A DNA stretch of 64,000 bases, taken from the NCBI GenBank assembly GCA_963798775.1, contig CAWCUK010000003.1:620001-684000 (forward strand), written 5' to 3'. A program made the translations under genes and the position numbers. Below the pieces are notes generated by a model that saw only the letters and a list, made by a program, of their open reading frames with translations, had not been told where the DNA came from and made no database searches. The DNA is from CAWCUK01 sp963798775. Its GTDB lineage: Bacteria; Bacteroidota; Ignavibacteria; Ignavibacteriales; Ignavibacteriaceae. Numbering within the stretch: position 1 is the first letter of the stretch; each line of letters starts with the position of its first letter. Shown piece after piece: positions 42,578 to 52,170 of this stretch.

Positions 42578-44818
42578 TCATTCTTTTATAACGGCAATTT
42601 TTCCGGTTTTAACATTATTTCCTTCTTTATCATAAGCAACAATAAGATAAATACCTGTCGGTACAGAATTCCCATTCAGATCTTTTCCGTCCCAAAAAGC
42701 AATTCTTCCGCCGGGTGATGGGAATTCATCAACCAAACCGCCGGAAATATTTAGAATTTTTATGTCCGTATCACTTATCAATCCATCTATAGTTAGCTTA
42801 CTTTCTATTTTTCCCACTTTGAACGGACTTGGATAAATGAAAAGATCGCTAAAACTTTCCTTTGGTTTTATAAAAGGAGTTTTAAAAGAAGATAGTCCTT
42901 TATCGGTTCCGACATAAACGGTACCGCTGTTTTCATCAATAGTTACACTAATTATAGTATTAGACAAAAGCGGGCTGTTTTTTGAATCGTAAGATGCAAG
43001 TAAATTTGAACCATCAGAATTTACTAAAATTAAACCTTGATTTGTGCCAACCCATTTTTGATTTAACGGATCAACGGCAATACAGTTTATTATTTGCTGT
43101 CTCAAAGAAAAAACTGATGAAATACTAAATTGAGTACTGCTGGAAAAGATGCTGCTGTTATTTCTTAAAATATTTACACCCACGTTAGTTCCTATCCAAA
43201 GTTCGCCGCGCTTATCTAAAACAACAGAATTTATAACATCACTATTTAATCCATTTTGTTTGTTCAGTATTCCATATTTATCATCACTTTTATCATCAAA
43301 AGTTTTATTCTCATTAAAATAATATAAACCAGATTTAGTCTCTGATTTTGAACCAATCCATTTAGTATCATATTGATCAACCGCTAAAGAAGTATTCTTA
43401 TTATAATATAAAGCGCCGGCCGGAGGAAGGGCAAAAGTGAACCATAAACTATCCGCAGTTAACACCGCTAAATTTTTTCTGTCGATAGCACCATAATTTA
43501 AAGTCCAAAGATTACCTTTCGAATCGAGTCCAAAATCAGTAATTACAAGAAATTTCGGATTTACCTCAATTCCTTGCATTGGAGTATTATCAACATCATA
43601 TTGTTCAATATTACCATCTTTAAATTTTATAAAACCGTGGCCCCAGTTTCCAAAATATTTAGTATTATCAGGTGCGGTAAAAACAGAGAAATAAGCGTTT
43701 GACGGTAAAATTTTAGTATTTGCCATATTATAATTGGTCCACTTTTTACCGTCAAATTCATAAAAACCTTCGCCTGATATATCAACTCCGCTGGCGGACC
43801 ATAAGATGCCATTATTATCAACGGCTAAATCGGGAAATTTATTTGATTGAGGTCCGTTAGGTATAATTGATTCAGCACCGTTATTTATAACCTTAACTCC
43901 CGAATCAGTTGCGGCAACCACACCCAAAGTAGGAGCATAACCTATTGAATTAACAGAAAGATGAGAAGTAAAAATTTGAGAAGAAGTATTATTTGAATAT
44001 TTAAAAATATTATTATTAGAAAGAATAAATAAAGAATCGGAAACAGTCAGAATATCCGCAACCGGAATATTATTAAAATCAGGAGTAAATACCGACCAAC
44101 CAGTACCAGTAAAATAAACCAAACCTTTATCCGTAGCGGCAATTATTTTCCCATCATAACCGGTTATTTTCAAAACATTATTGGAAGGGAGTCCATCCGC
44201 TGTTTGATAAACATTCCAAGATTCGGGAGCGGATAAATTTGCAGCTCCTACTTTTTGTACGGCAACACCATTTTCAGTACTAAGATAAATCAGCTTATTT
44301 TTATAAGCGTTATTAACCTTTATGTTTGATGAAAAAGAACCATATTTGAAATATGTATCATAAAAAGAGTAATTTACAGCGCTTATTAATGATACTCCAA
44401 AATCTGTCGCAGCGAATATTGTATCACCCGAAACAGTTAAATCATTTATTGATTTATTGCTTTTGTCGGAATTAAATATATCCAGAATAGTTTTAAAAGA
44501 ATTACTTGCGGGATTATAGACATCAATAATTCCGCTTTTACTGCCGAACCATATTTTCCCTTCGGAATCAACGGTAACAGCGGTAAGAGATAAACCATTT
44601 AACCCTTCTGTTTTAGTAAAAGTAGCAAATGAATCCGCGTCAGATTGATAAGTAAAAGCGCCGCCGTCTGAAGCCGCCCAAATTACTTTATTTTTAACGG
44701 CAACATCTTTAACTAATTTCATATCGGCGTAAATACTCCAATCAGTGATGCGCTGCGGTAAAATTTGACTGAAGGATAGTAAAATAAAGAAAGGTATTAA
44801 AAGGAAATTATTTTTCAT
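42578..44818 (-). CDS. PorZ-like two-propeller protein with FlgD-type C-terminal domain
   Basis: 746-aa exported protein. Signal peptide at residues 1-21 (LIPFFILLSFSQILPQ). The N-terminal DWSIYADMKLVKDVAV and repeated LWIGTNVGV / IWFGSKSGIIDVYN boxes form two beta-propellers of two-component-regulator type, which is the fold of the T9SS component PorZ. The last 80 residues (FIYPSPFKVGK, GGLVDEFPSPGGRIAFWDGKD, NGNSVPTGIYLIVAY) are a FlgD-like / T9SS-type sorting domain. It most likely helps the surface sortase attach T9SS cargo. It is downstream of no other T9SS gene here, so the assignment rests on architecture. Confidence 0.75.
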   Translation of the reverse strand: MKNNFLLIPFFILLSFSQILPQRITDWSIYADMKLVKDVAVKNKVIWAASDGGAFTYQSDADSFATFTKTEGLNGLSLTAVTVDSEGKIWFGSKSGIIDVYNPASNSFKTILDIFNSDKSNKSINDLTVSGDTIFAATDFGVSLISAVNYSFYDTYFKYGSFSSNIKVNNAYKNKLIYLSTENGVAVQKVGAANLSAPESWNVYQTADGLPSNNVLKITGYDGKIIAATDKGLVYFTGTGWSVFTPDFNNIPVADILTVSDSLFILSNNNIFKYSNNTSSQIFTSHLSVNSIGYAPTLGVVAATDSGVKVINNGAESIIPNGPQSNKFPDLAVDNNGILWSASGVDISGEGFYEFDGKKWTNYNMANTKILPSNAYFSVFTAPDNTKYFGNWGHGFIKFKDGNIEQYDVDNTPMQGIEVNPKFLVITDFGLDSKGNLWTLNYGAIDRKNLAVLTADSLWFTFALPPAGALYYNKNTSLAVDQYDTKWIGSKSETKSGLYYFNENKTFDDKSDDKYGILNKQNGLNSDVINSVVLDKRGELWIGTNVGVNILRNNSSIFSSSTQFSISSVFSLRQQIINCIAVDPLNQKWVGTNQGLILVNSDGSNLLASYDSKNSPLLSNTIISVTIDENSGTVYVGTDKGLSSFKTPFIKPKESFSDLFIYPSPFKVGKIESKLTIDGLISDTDIKILNISGGLVDEFPSPGGRIAFWDGKDLNGNSVPTGIYLIVAYDKEGNNVKTGKIAVIKE

Positions 44819-45069
44819 TTGTTAAAGTCTCTTAGTCTAAAAAAGTCAATTAGAAAAGTAAAAAAAATTTATATAATGCCTCCGGCAATAATTTTTAAGA
44901 GAATTTAACTTATAGATATAACTGATAAAAAACGTAGGTAAATTTAATATTTTTTTTTGTATTAAAAAGGATAAAAAACAATTAACAGGCGGGAAAAAAT
45001 GAACTTTTCCCCTGAAGACGCTAAAAAAATTTAATTAAGAAAATCGATTTGAATAAAATCTCCCGGTTA

Positions 45070-45531
45070 TTAAATTTTTTTCAGCAGATCAGCCATTTCA
45101 ATTGCGGTTAATGCGGCATCCCAGCCTTTATTTCCCGATTTAGTACCGGCTCTTTCTACTGCTTGTTCAATAGTATCGGTTGTTAAAACTCCAAAAGCCA
45201 CCGGTATTTCATTTTTTAAGGAAACTTGTGCTATTCCGTTGCTTACACCTGCCGCAACAAAATCAAAATGAGGAGTAGCACCGCGGATAACGGCACCTAG
45301 ACAAATTATGGCATTGTATTTTTTTTGGTTGGCAAGTTTAGAAACAGTCAACGGTATTTCAAAAGCTCCGGGAACCTTAACAAGATCAATATTTTTTTCA
45401 AGGCAGCCGTGGCGCGATAAACAATCTACAGCACCTTCTAATAATTTTTGTCCGATTGCTTCATTAAAGCGGCTTAAAACTATTGCAAATTTATATTCTG
45501 CCGCTGCTAAATTACCTTCAATTGTATTCAT
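45070..45531 (-). CDS. ribH: 6,7-dimethyl-8-ribityllumazine synthase
   Basis: 153-aa riboflavin enzyme condensing 5-amino-6-ribitylaminouracil with 3,4-dihydroxy-2-butanone 4-phosphate. Signature regions: FAIVLSRFNEAIGQKLLEGA (substrate site, about residues 16-35), VPGAFEIPLTVSKLA, CLGAVIRGATPHFDFV with the catalytic His and GVLTTDTIEQAVERAG. Length is normal. A single gene; no other riboflavin gene is in the window, so the pathway is scattered in this genome. Confidence 0.96.
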   Translation of the reverse strand: MNTIEGNLAAAEYKFAIVLSRFNEAIGQKLLEGAVDCLSRHGCLEKNIDLVKVPGAFEIPLTVSKLANQKKYNAIICLGAVIRGATPHFDFVAAGVSNGIAQVSLKNEIPVAFGVLTTDTIEQAVERAGTKSGNKGWDAALTAIEMADLLKKI

Positions 45532-45620
45532 TTTTTTCTGCGTTTATTTATTTTTCGTAAAAATATTAAAACGCCGTAACTAAAACAATAATATTCAATA
45601 ATTTAGGGAAACAGTTTTAC

Positions 45621-46457
45621 TTAAGCCGTATTTCTTAATAATCTTTGGCGCATCGCATCTACAACGGAAATATATGTATAATATTTCCCAAGATTTTTAT
45701 CATCTTCGCGTTTTCCGCCGTGAAAATCAGAACCTCCGGATTCAAGAAGGAAATATTCATTAACAATTCCCCTGTAAAATTTTATTTTACTTTGAGAATG
45801 CGAAGGATGAATAACTTCAATTCCGTCAACACCGGCTTCGAATAAGCTCGTTTAAAATAGATTCTGCCATATAACCGGGATGTGCTATAAACGAAAGCCC
45901 GCCGGCATCATTAATAATTTTAAATGCACTTTGAGGGGAGACATGAACTTTTTTTTCGTAAGCCGGGCAGCCGTTTCCAATATATTTATTAAAAGCTTCA
46001 TAATAAGACGAAATTAATCCTTTTTCCAGCATCGCCTGAGCAATATGCGGCCTGCCAACGGCAGAATTTTTAGATTTTTCTAAAACATCATCTAAGGAAT
46101 AGAAAAAGGCCGAGATTTCGAAGTTTTTGTACCAATTCGCTCGGCTCTTTTAAATCTTTCTTCCCGAAAAAAATTAAGATAACTTTCAAGTTCAATATTA
46201 TCGAGTTCTACAAAATAAGCCAGAATATGAACTTCTCTATCTTGAATATCAGAACTAATTTCAACTCCCGGAATAACATTCAACGCCTATTTCTTTACCG
46301 AAGGCAGCCGCTTCCTCAATGGCGGATAAATTATCATGATCTGTAATACTTAATAGTTTCAATACCGGCATTCTTAGCTTTTGCAACTAACTCTGCGGGA
46401 GAGTAGAAATCCATCCGAATGAGAAGTATGAATATGTAAATCTACTTTCCCCTTCAT
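45621..46457 (-). pseudogene. PHP-domain phosphoesterase (TrpH/YciV-like), multiply frameshifted
   Basis: Metal-dependent phosphoesterase; TrpH relatives hydrolyse 3',5'-bisphosphates or RNA 5' ends. Joining frames gives a full-length protein: MKGKVDLHIHTSHSDG (HxH metal site) from ATG 46457, then AELVAKAKNAGIET, ITDHDNLSAIEEAAAFGKE, VIPGVEISSDIQDREVHILAYFV, SAVGRPHIAQAML, FIAHPGYMAE, GVDGIEVIHPSHS and GSDFHGGKR, with stop at 45621. At least six single-base changes, mostly one extra base, break it (near 46417, 46360, 46285, 46128, 46102 and 45842). All metal motifs are intact, so local sequence error is the best explanation. Divergent from nothing; it is followed by ribH. Confidence 0.72.
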
Positions 46458-46470
46458 AATATCCTTAATT

Positions 46471-47147
46471 TTAGCTGAACAATTCTTTAAATTTTTCATA
46501 ATTAATAATTCTTAATTTTGAACCGTCAAGTTCCACCAAACCTTTTTTAGCAAAAGAATGAAGAGTTCGTGAAATAGTTTCTCTGGAGGTTCCGGCCATA
46601 TTTGCAAGATCATGCTGAAAGGGTAGTTTTTCAATTTCAACAGTTCCTTGTTTGATTCTTCCGACATCATCTGCCAATTGAAGAATAACCGTATGCGACT
46701 TTTCCTTCGGCATCTTTAAGTGAAAGAGATTTTATTTTCATATCAGCCGCGCGCAGTCTTTGGGTTAGTTCTTGCAGCAGCGCAACTGGCAACTTCGGGA
46801 TGAGTGTGCAGTAATTCAAGAAAATCACTTCTTTGAATAATAAAAATTTCAGAATCTTCCATGGCTGTAACATTTGCCGACCGAGTTAGTCCATCAAGAA
46901 TTGCCATTTCTCCGAAAAAATCAGAATCACCTAGGATTGTTAAAATTACTTCTTTACCGTCATCACTTACTCGGAGACTTTAACTTTCCCGTTAACGATA
47001 ACAAAAAGAGCAGAACCGGTTTCATGTTCAAATAGAATAACCGAATCTTTATTAAAAGTTTTTGCGAATTCCTAATTTCGAAATTTGTTCGAGAGTATTA
47101 TCTTCAAGCTCAGAAAAAATAGGTACGTAATTGAAGAAAGTCGTCAT
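46471..47147 (-). pseudogene. Crp/Fnr-family transcription regulator, multiply frameshifted
   Basis: The pieces combine into a cNMP-binding-fold activator of about 225 aa. N-terminal MTTFFNYVPIFSELEDNTLEQ, then (after changes) SVILFEHETGSALFVIVNGKVKV, FFGEMAILDGLTRSANV (the phosphate-binding-like block), a dimer helix (LLQELTQRLRAADMKIKSL) and the helix-turn-helix MAGTSRETISRTLHSFAKKGLV. Frame breaks at about 47060, 46985, 46795 and 46698; three are extra bases, one is a missing C in a C run. Motifs are intact, so error or very recent decay is more likely than old loss. No Fe-S cysteine set of FNR is visible. Divergent from the PpiD-like gene. Confidence 0.72.
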
Positions 47148-47160
47148 TTCCGTGCATATG

Positions 47161-47452
47161 TTTAATCCTCTGTTTAATTGAATAAAAAATAATATATATT
47201 TGGTATAAGTGAAAGTCAAATAAAGCAAATCTACTCTTTTGTGATTAAAACAAATATGCGAAAAATCATTTGGTTTCTTCAAGATTATTATTAAGAGAAC
47301 CAATTATTTTATACAAAAATTCATATTCAAGCTGTAAGTTTTCAGAATAAATACTTTAATAAAGTAAAATTTACATTGCTTTTTTACTAGTATGTCTCTA
47401 TTTTTACCAACTTAAAAATATTTTCAACCTAAATACTGGAGAGTAGGCGATT
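47161..47452. other. Intergenic control region between Crp/Fnr and foldase genes
   Basis: About 290 bases with no gene, probably containing the divergent promoters for the Crp/Fnr and PpiD-like genes. I see no convincing operator or promoter boxes. The ribosome site GGAGAG lies before 47453. Confidence 0.45.
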
Positions 47453-49520
47453 ATGGCTATGATGGCCAAGATGAGGAGTTTAGCTCCCGCATTTATAATA
47501 ACTGTTGGCGCTTTATTTGTGCTATTTATGGTAATTTCCGATTCCAATGTTCTGGAAGGGTTAACCGGCAGAGGATCAAATGTCTTGGATCGGTTAACGG
47601 CGAGAAATAACTTATCAGGATTTTATGAGAACTCTAGATCAACAAAGAGAAGCTCAAAAACAACAAACTGGAAAAGATATTCCAGAAGAAAAAATGGATC
47701 AATTCAGAGATCAGGTTTGGGACGCAATTGTAACCCAAAAGCTTTTCGATCAACAATTTGAAAAATTTGGAATTGCTGTAACAGATCAGGAAGTAAAGGA
47801 TGTGATTCTTGGCAAGAATCCTCCGGATGTTCTGAAAAGGAATTTCATCGATTCCACCGGCCGTTTTAATCGTCAGCTTTATGAACAAGCCATAATGGAT
47901 CCCAGAAATAAAGAAGGCATTCTTCAAGCCGAAGAATATGTTAGACAATCAAGATTAAATGAAAAACTGCAGAGCATGCTTCTAGCTTCAATTACTGTTA
48001 GTGATGCAGAAGTTAAAAGAAAATTTGTAGAACAGAATACAAAAATAAGTGCACAATTCGCTTTAATAGGTCTTAATGAAATTTCTGATTCATCAGTCCA
48101 TGTAAACGATGAAGATTTGAATGAGTATTATAATAATCATTTGGATCAGTATAAAGTTGAGGCGAAAAGAAAATTAAAATATGTAATGTTTTCTAACAAC
48201 GCTTCCGGAGAAGATTCAGCGGTAACTAAAAGAAGTTTAGAAAATGTTATTCATAATATTAAAAATGATACAGTAACATTTAAGCAAAGCGTAGATATTT
48301 ATTCTTCCCTTCCTTATTCACAAGATACTTTAGCTATATCCTCTCTTCCCGCAAACGGAGCGTCTGCGGTTGTGAATTCAAAAAAAGGGGATATTGTAGG
48401 CCCTGTCGCTACTCCCGAAGGATTTGTTGTTTACCATATTGTGGATATAGTATCATCAAATGAAACAATGGTAAGAGCTTCTCACATTTTAGTTCAAACA
48501 GAAGACGAAGCAAATAAATTATATTCTCAATTAACCAACGGAGCGGATTTTTCTAAATTAGCAAAGGAATATTCTAAAGATCCGGGAAGTGCAAGAAACG
48601 GAGGAGATTTAGGATGGTTCGGCAAAGGCGCGATGGTTCCGGAATTTGAAAAAGCCGCTTTTGGCGGTAAAGTTGGTGAAATATTAAAACCAATAAAAAC
48701 TAATTTCGGATTTCATATTATTAAGGTTACAGCAAAAACTAATAAAAAATATGTAGTTGAAAGAATAGTTAATCCTATAGGTGCTTCCACAGCTACTAAA
48801 GACGCTAATTTAAATGCCGCTAAAGATTATGCTTATTTAACAAAGAAGAATGAGGATTTTGAAAAAGAAGGCGAGATTAGCGGTTATAAAGTTCAAGAAA
48901 CACCCGCTTTTACTAAAGATGCTTATTCTGTTCCGGGAATCGGAGCTAATAAAGATATAATTGATTTTGCATTTAATAATGATTTAAATGATATAAGTGA
49001 GCCTTTTAGAGTACAATCAGGCTATGTAGTTGTACAAATAAGCGATATAACAAATGAAAGCGTAAAATCATTTGATGAAGTAAAAGCTTCCATAAAACCT
49101 TTGGTTCTGCGCGAAAAGAAATTTGCTAAAGCAAAAGCAACAGCCGAAAATATTAAAGAAAAAATAAATGGTAATTTAAATAATGCAACTTCTGTAGATC
49201 CTAAAGTAACTGTTGATTCCACCGGAATTTTTACTCCGAACGGTAATGTTCCTAAAGTAGGAAGAGATTACGCGTTTACAGGAAAAGTTTTGGATTTGGA
49301 AGCAGGAAAAATATCCGAACCGGTTAAGGGTTTAAGAGGATATTATTTAATAAAACTTTTATCTAAAACTCCTTTTGATTCATCAGCATTTGCTGTTCAG
49401 GAAAACCAGATAAGGGCAAATCTCCTTCAGCAGAAAAGAAGTACTTTCTTTAACGAATGGATTACTGAGCTAAAGAAAAATGCGGATATAGAAGATAACA
49501 GAAATCGGTTCTTCAATTAA
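47453..49520 (+). CDS. PpiD/SurA-like periplasmic peptidyl-prolyl isomerase (two one-base frame breaks)
   Basis: About 690-aa membrane-anchored foldase. A single N-terminal TM helix (APAFIITVGALFVLFMVIS) is followed by a SurA_N-type helical domain with a long chaperone region, a rotamase core (VRASHILVQTEDEANKLYSQL, GARNGGDLGWFGKGAMVPEF, FGFHIIKVTAKT; about residues 345-450) and a second, degenerate PpiC-like region. The first 60 codons are out of frame with the rest; one missing base near 47585 and one near 47607 explain it (restored: VIGSVNGEKITYQDFMRTL). It assists outer-membrane protein folding. Confidence 0.87.
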
Positions 49521-49543
49521 AATATAAAAATATTACATTTGAT

Positions 49544-49578
49544 AACCCTCAAGTAGACGCTATTTGAGGGTTTTGTTT
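49544..49578 (+). terminator. Terminator of the PpiD-like gene
   Basis: AACCCTCAA (49544-49552) / TTGAGGGTT (49564-49572), perfect nine-base stem, then TTGTTTTTT. Confidence 0.92.
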
Positions 49579-49638
49579 TTTAAAAAATTATGTGAAATTG
49601 CGGTTAGTCTTTCCAACTTAAAATAAAGACAGGAAATA

Positions 49639-50361
49639 ATGATTTCAAAATTAAAACCGCTATATCTTATTTTTATCCTTTTAGTAACTTTTCCGCTAAA
49701 AGCTCAATTTAACGGGCATAATTTTAGAGTAGGAGTAAACGTCGTTTATACTACTTCGGCTAAAATTTATGATAATCCAAATTCATCGGATCCTGTTTTA
49801 AGAAATAATTTTTTCGGGCTCTCGGATATCATTAATCCTTCAATTGATTTTAGATATAGGTTAACCGATGAAATTATTGTAGGGTTAAGCTCCGAATATA
49901 TGAAAAAGACCGAATCCAATATTAAACTTACTGTCTTCAGCGGTAACATAACAAAATCTATTTCAGTTACCGATGGTTATTCTCTGATTCCTTTTGAATT
50001 ATCCGTTTATTATTTAATTCCTTTTTCAACGGACAAAATTAAATTTTTAATGGGAGGCGGGGGAGGAGTTTATTTTGGGAATCATATTCGTAAATTCGGG
50101 AGCGTTGAAACAAAAAAAGTTGATCAGAAAATTGCTTACGGCATACAAGTTGCAATTGCTATGGAATATTTAATCCTTGAAAATTTCGCTTTGAATTTAA
50201 CAATGAAATTCCGTGATCCGCAATTTAAAGTAAGAACAAAATATTCTAAAACTCAATTAACTTATTCAGGCGAAGAAATAAATTTACCCGGCGAGGCTAT
50301 GGAAACTAAAGTAAATATTGACGGAGTCACTTTTATGTTAGGCGCGGCATATTATTTTTAA
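49639..50361 (+). CDS. Outer-membrane beta-barrel protein
   Basis: 240-aa protein with a signal peptide (residues 1-22, cleavage after LKAQ) and alternating amphipathic strands throughout (FRVGVNVVYTTSAKIY, IDFRYRL, IIVGLSSEYM, FALNLTMKFRD) ending in the terminal aromatic AAYYF typical of barrel proteins. About eight strands are expected; an OmpW/porin-like fold is possible. No sorting tail. It has its own promoter region after a terminator and lies upstream of the aro genes in the same direction, though the 85-base gap suggests separate transcription. Confidence 0.75.
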   Translation: MISKLKPLYLIFILLVTFPLKAQFNGHNFRVGVNVVYTTSAKIYDNPNSSDPVLRNNFFGLSDIINPSIDFRYRLTDEIIVGLSSEYMKKTESNIKLTVFSGNITKSISVTDGYSLIPFELSVYYLIPFSTDKIKFLMGGGGGVYFGNHIRKFGSVETKKVDQKIAYGIQVAIAMEYLILENFALNLTMKFRDPQFKVRTKYSKTQLTYSGEEINLPGEAMETKVNIDGVTFMLGAAYYF

Positions 50362-50446
50362 TGATTAGAAGAATAAACCGATAAAGTTTGCCGATAAATT
50401 TGTTTTTACTTTTCATTCCTATTAATTTTAACCCAAAAATTTTTAA

Positions 50447-50977
50447 ATGGAAAACCGTATAATATATTTAGCCGGATTTATGGGAGCAGGCAAAAGCACT
50501 ATCGGCCCTATTTTGGCTAATACTTTAGGTTGGAGTTTTTATGATCTAGATAGAGTTATAGAAGTTTTTGAAGGAAAAAAAATTAAAGAAATTTTCGCGG
50601 AAAAAGGGGAATCATATTTTAGAGAACTAGAAACCGATCAGCTGTTAAAAATATCCGAAAATAAAAATTTAGTTTTGGCATTAGGGGGAGGAACTATTAT
50701 AAATCCTACTAATTTAGAAATAATGAAACGCACAGGTACAATTATTTATCTAAAAGTTTCTGCCGATTATGTTTATAAAAGATTAATGTTCAAAAGAGAT
50801 AGGCCGGTACTGCAAATAGAGGGGAATGAGAATCCTACGCGCGAACAGATGCTTGAAAAAATAGAATCGGTTTTTAATTCTAGAAAAAAATATTATGAAC
50901 AAGCAGATATTGTGATTGATACCGATAATGTTTCTGTAGGTATAACCGTGGATAAAATCGCAAAAATATTTTACTGA
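50447..50977 (+). CDS. aroK: Shikimate kinase
   Basis: 176-aa enzyme phosphorylating shikimate at the 3-OH in chorismate synthesis. Walker A GFMGAGKSTIG (about residues 10-20), the shikimate-binding DLDRVIEV and GESYFRELE blocks, LALGGGT and the LID-region basic residue in RDRPVLQ are all present. It lies directly before aroB, 24 bases apart, so the two form a small aromatic-amino-acid operon. Confidence 0.96.
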   Translation: MENRIIYLAGFMGAGKSTIGPILANTLGWSFYDLDRVIEVFEGKKIKEIFAEKGESYFRELETDQLLKISENKNLVLALGGGTIINPTNLEIMKRTGTIIYLKVSADYVYKRLMFKRDRPVLQIEGNENPTREQMLEKIESVFNSRKKYYEQADIVIDTDNVSVGITVDKIAKIFY

Positions 50978-51001
50978 GATAAACACAAGGAAATTCTGGT
51001 T

Positions 51002-52090
51002 TTGAAAAAAATAAAAGTCGCACTTAACGAAAATTCATATCCGATATTTGTAGGCAGTTCAATATTAAATCTTATTAAAAGAGAAATCAGCAAATTAAAT
51101 CTCAACAAAAATATTTTTTATATAGTCGATGAAAATGTAGAAAAGCTGCACGGGAAAAACATCTATAAAAATTTTAAAAATAAAAAGATTGCAAACTCTT
51201 TTTACTTACTGAAATCGGGGGAAAAATCAAAATCGTATACTGAATTAAACAAAATTTATAACAGTCTGCTTAATAATAACTACGGACGCGATACTTTAAT
51301 AATAGCGATTGGCGGGGGAGTAACGGGAGATCTTGCCGGTTACGCGGCTTCAACATATATGCGCGGAATTGAACTTGTACATATTCCTACAACATTATTA
51401 GCATGCGTTGACAGTTCCATAGGCGGTAAAACCGGAATTAATTTCGCGAAGAAAAAAAATATGATAGGCACTTTTTATCAACCTAAATCAGTGTTTATTG
51501 ATACTGCTTTTTTAAGTACATTAAGCAGAGAAGAAAAAACTTCCGGCATAGGTGAAATTATAAAATATGCCTTTTTATCAAACCAAAATTTGTTCAATTT
51601 CGTAAGCGAAAATTTAGACGGGATTTATGAAAATGATTCTAAAATATTAGAAGATGTTATCTTAAAATCAGCTTCTATAAAAGCAGCCGTTGTTTCAAAA
51701 GATGAAAAAGAGGGCGGACTAAGAAAAATATTGAATTTCGGACATACTTTTGCCCATGCCTTTGAGAGCGACCTAAATTTTAAAATTAAACATGGTGAAG
51801 CTGTAATTGCAGGAATAATTTCCGCGTTATATTTATCTAATAAAATTGGGATTTTATCAAAAAGAAAATTAAAAGAATATTTACCTCTTCCGTTAGGCAT
51901 AAAACTTCCGGCAAAATTAAAAAATATAAATAAAGAAAATATACTGGAAATAATGAAGACAGATAAAAAGAGCAGAAGCGGAAAAATTAAATTTGTTCTT
52001 CTTTCCGGTATCGGCAATATGTTAATAGATGTTGAAGCGGGACGAAATGACGTTCTTTTCGCTTTAGATAGAACTTTGGAAACACTATAA
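51002..52090 (+). CDS. aroB: 3-dehydroquinate synthase
   Basis: 362-aa NAD+- and metal-dependent cyclase making 3-dehydroquinate from DAHP. Motifs: IAIGGGVTGDLAGYAASTYMRG (NAD site), VHIPTTLLACVDSSIGGKTGIN, a metal Glu in EIIKYA and FGHTFAHAFE (metal-binding His). The start is TTG 51002 with AAGGA about ten bases upstream. It follows aroK in the same operon. The next gene has its own ribosome site. Confidence 0.96.
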   Translation: MKKIKVALNENSYPIFVGSSILNLIKREISKLNLNKNIFYIVDENVEKLHGKNIYKNFKNKKIANSFYLLKSGEKSKSYTELNKIYNSLLNNNYGRDTLIIAIGGGVTGDLAGYAASTYMRGIELVHIPTTLLACVDSSIGGKTGINFAKKKNMIGTFYQPKSVFIDTAFLSTLSREEKTSGIGEIIKYAFLSNQNLFNFVSENLDGIYENDSKILEDVILKSASIKAAVVSKDEKEGGLRKILNFGHTFAHAFESDLNFKIKHGEAVIAGIISALYLSNKIGILSKRKLKEYLPLPLGIKLPAKLKNINKENILEIMKTDKKSRSGKIKFVLLSGIGNMLIDVEAGRNDVLFALDRTLETL

Positions 52091-52170
52091 ATTAATCGCC
52101 TTTCGAAAATACCAATCCGGTAAATTTTTATCATTAAAAAATTTTAACATTATTAATTCGGAGCTATTAA

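Noticed and set aside
44990..45040. Hairpin GGGAAAA/TTTTCCC as terminator or element
   Set aside because: Short stem without a T tract in the needed direction; could easily be chance in A+T-rich DNA.
45621..47610. Programmed frameshifting in the PHP and Crp/Fnr genes
   Set aside because: Too many breaks at unrelated sites, without slippery-site plus structure patterns; consensus error is simpler.
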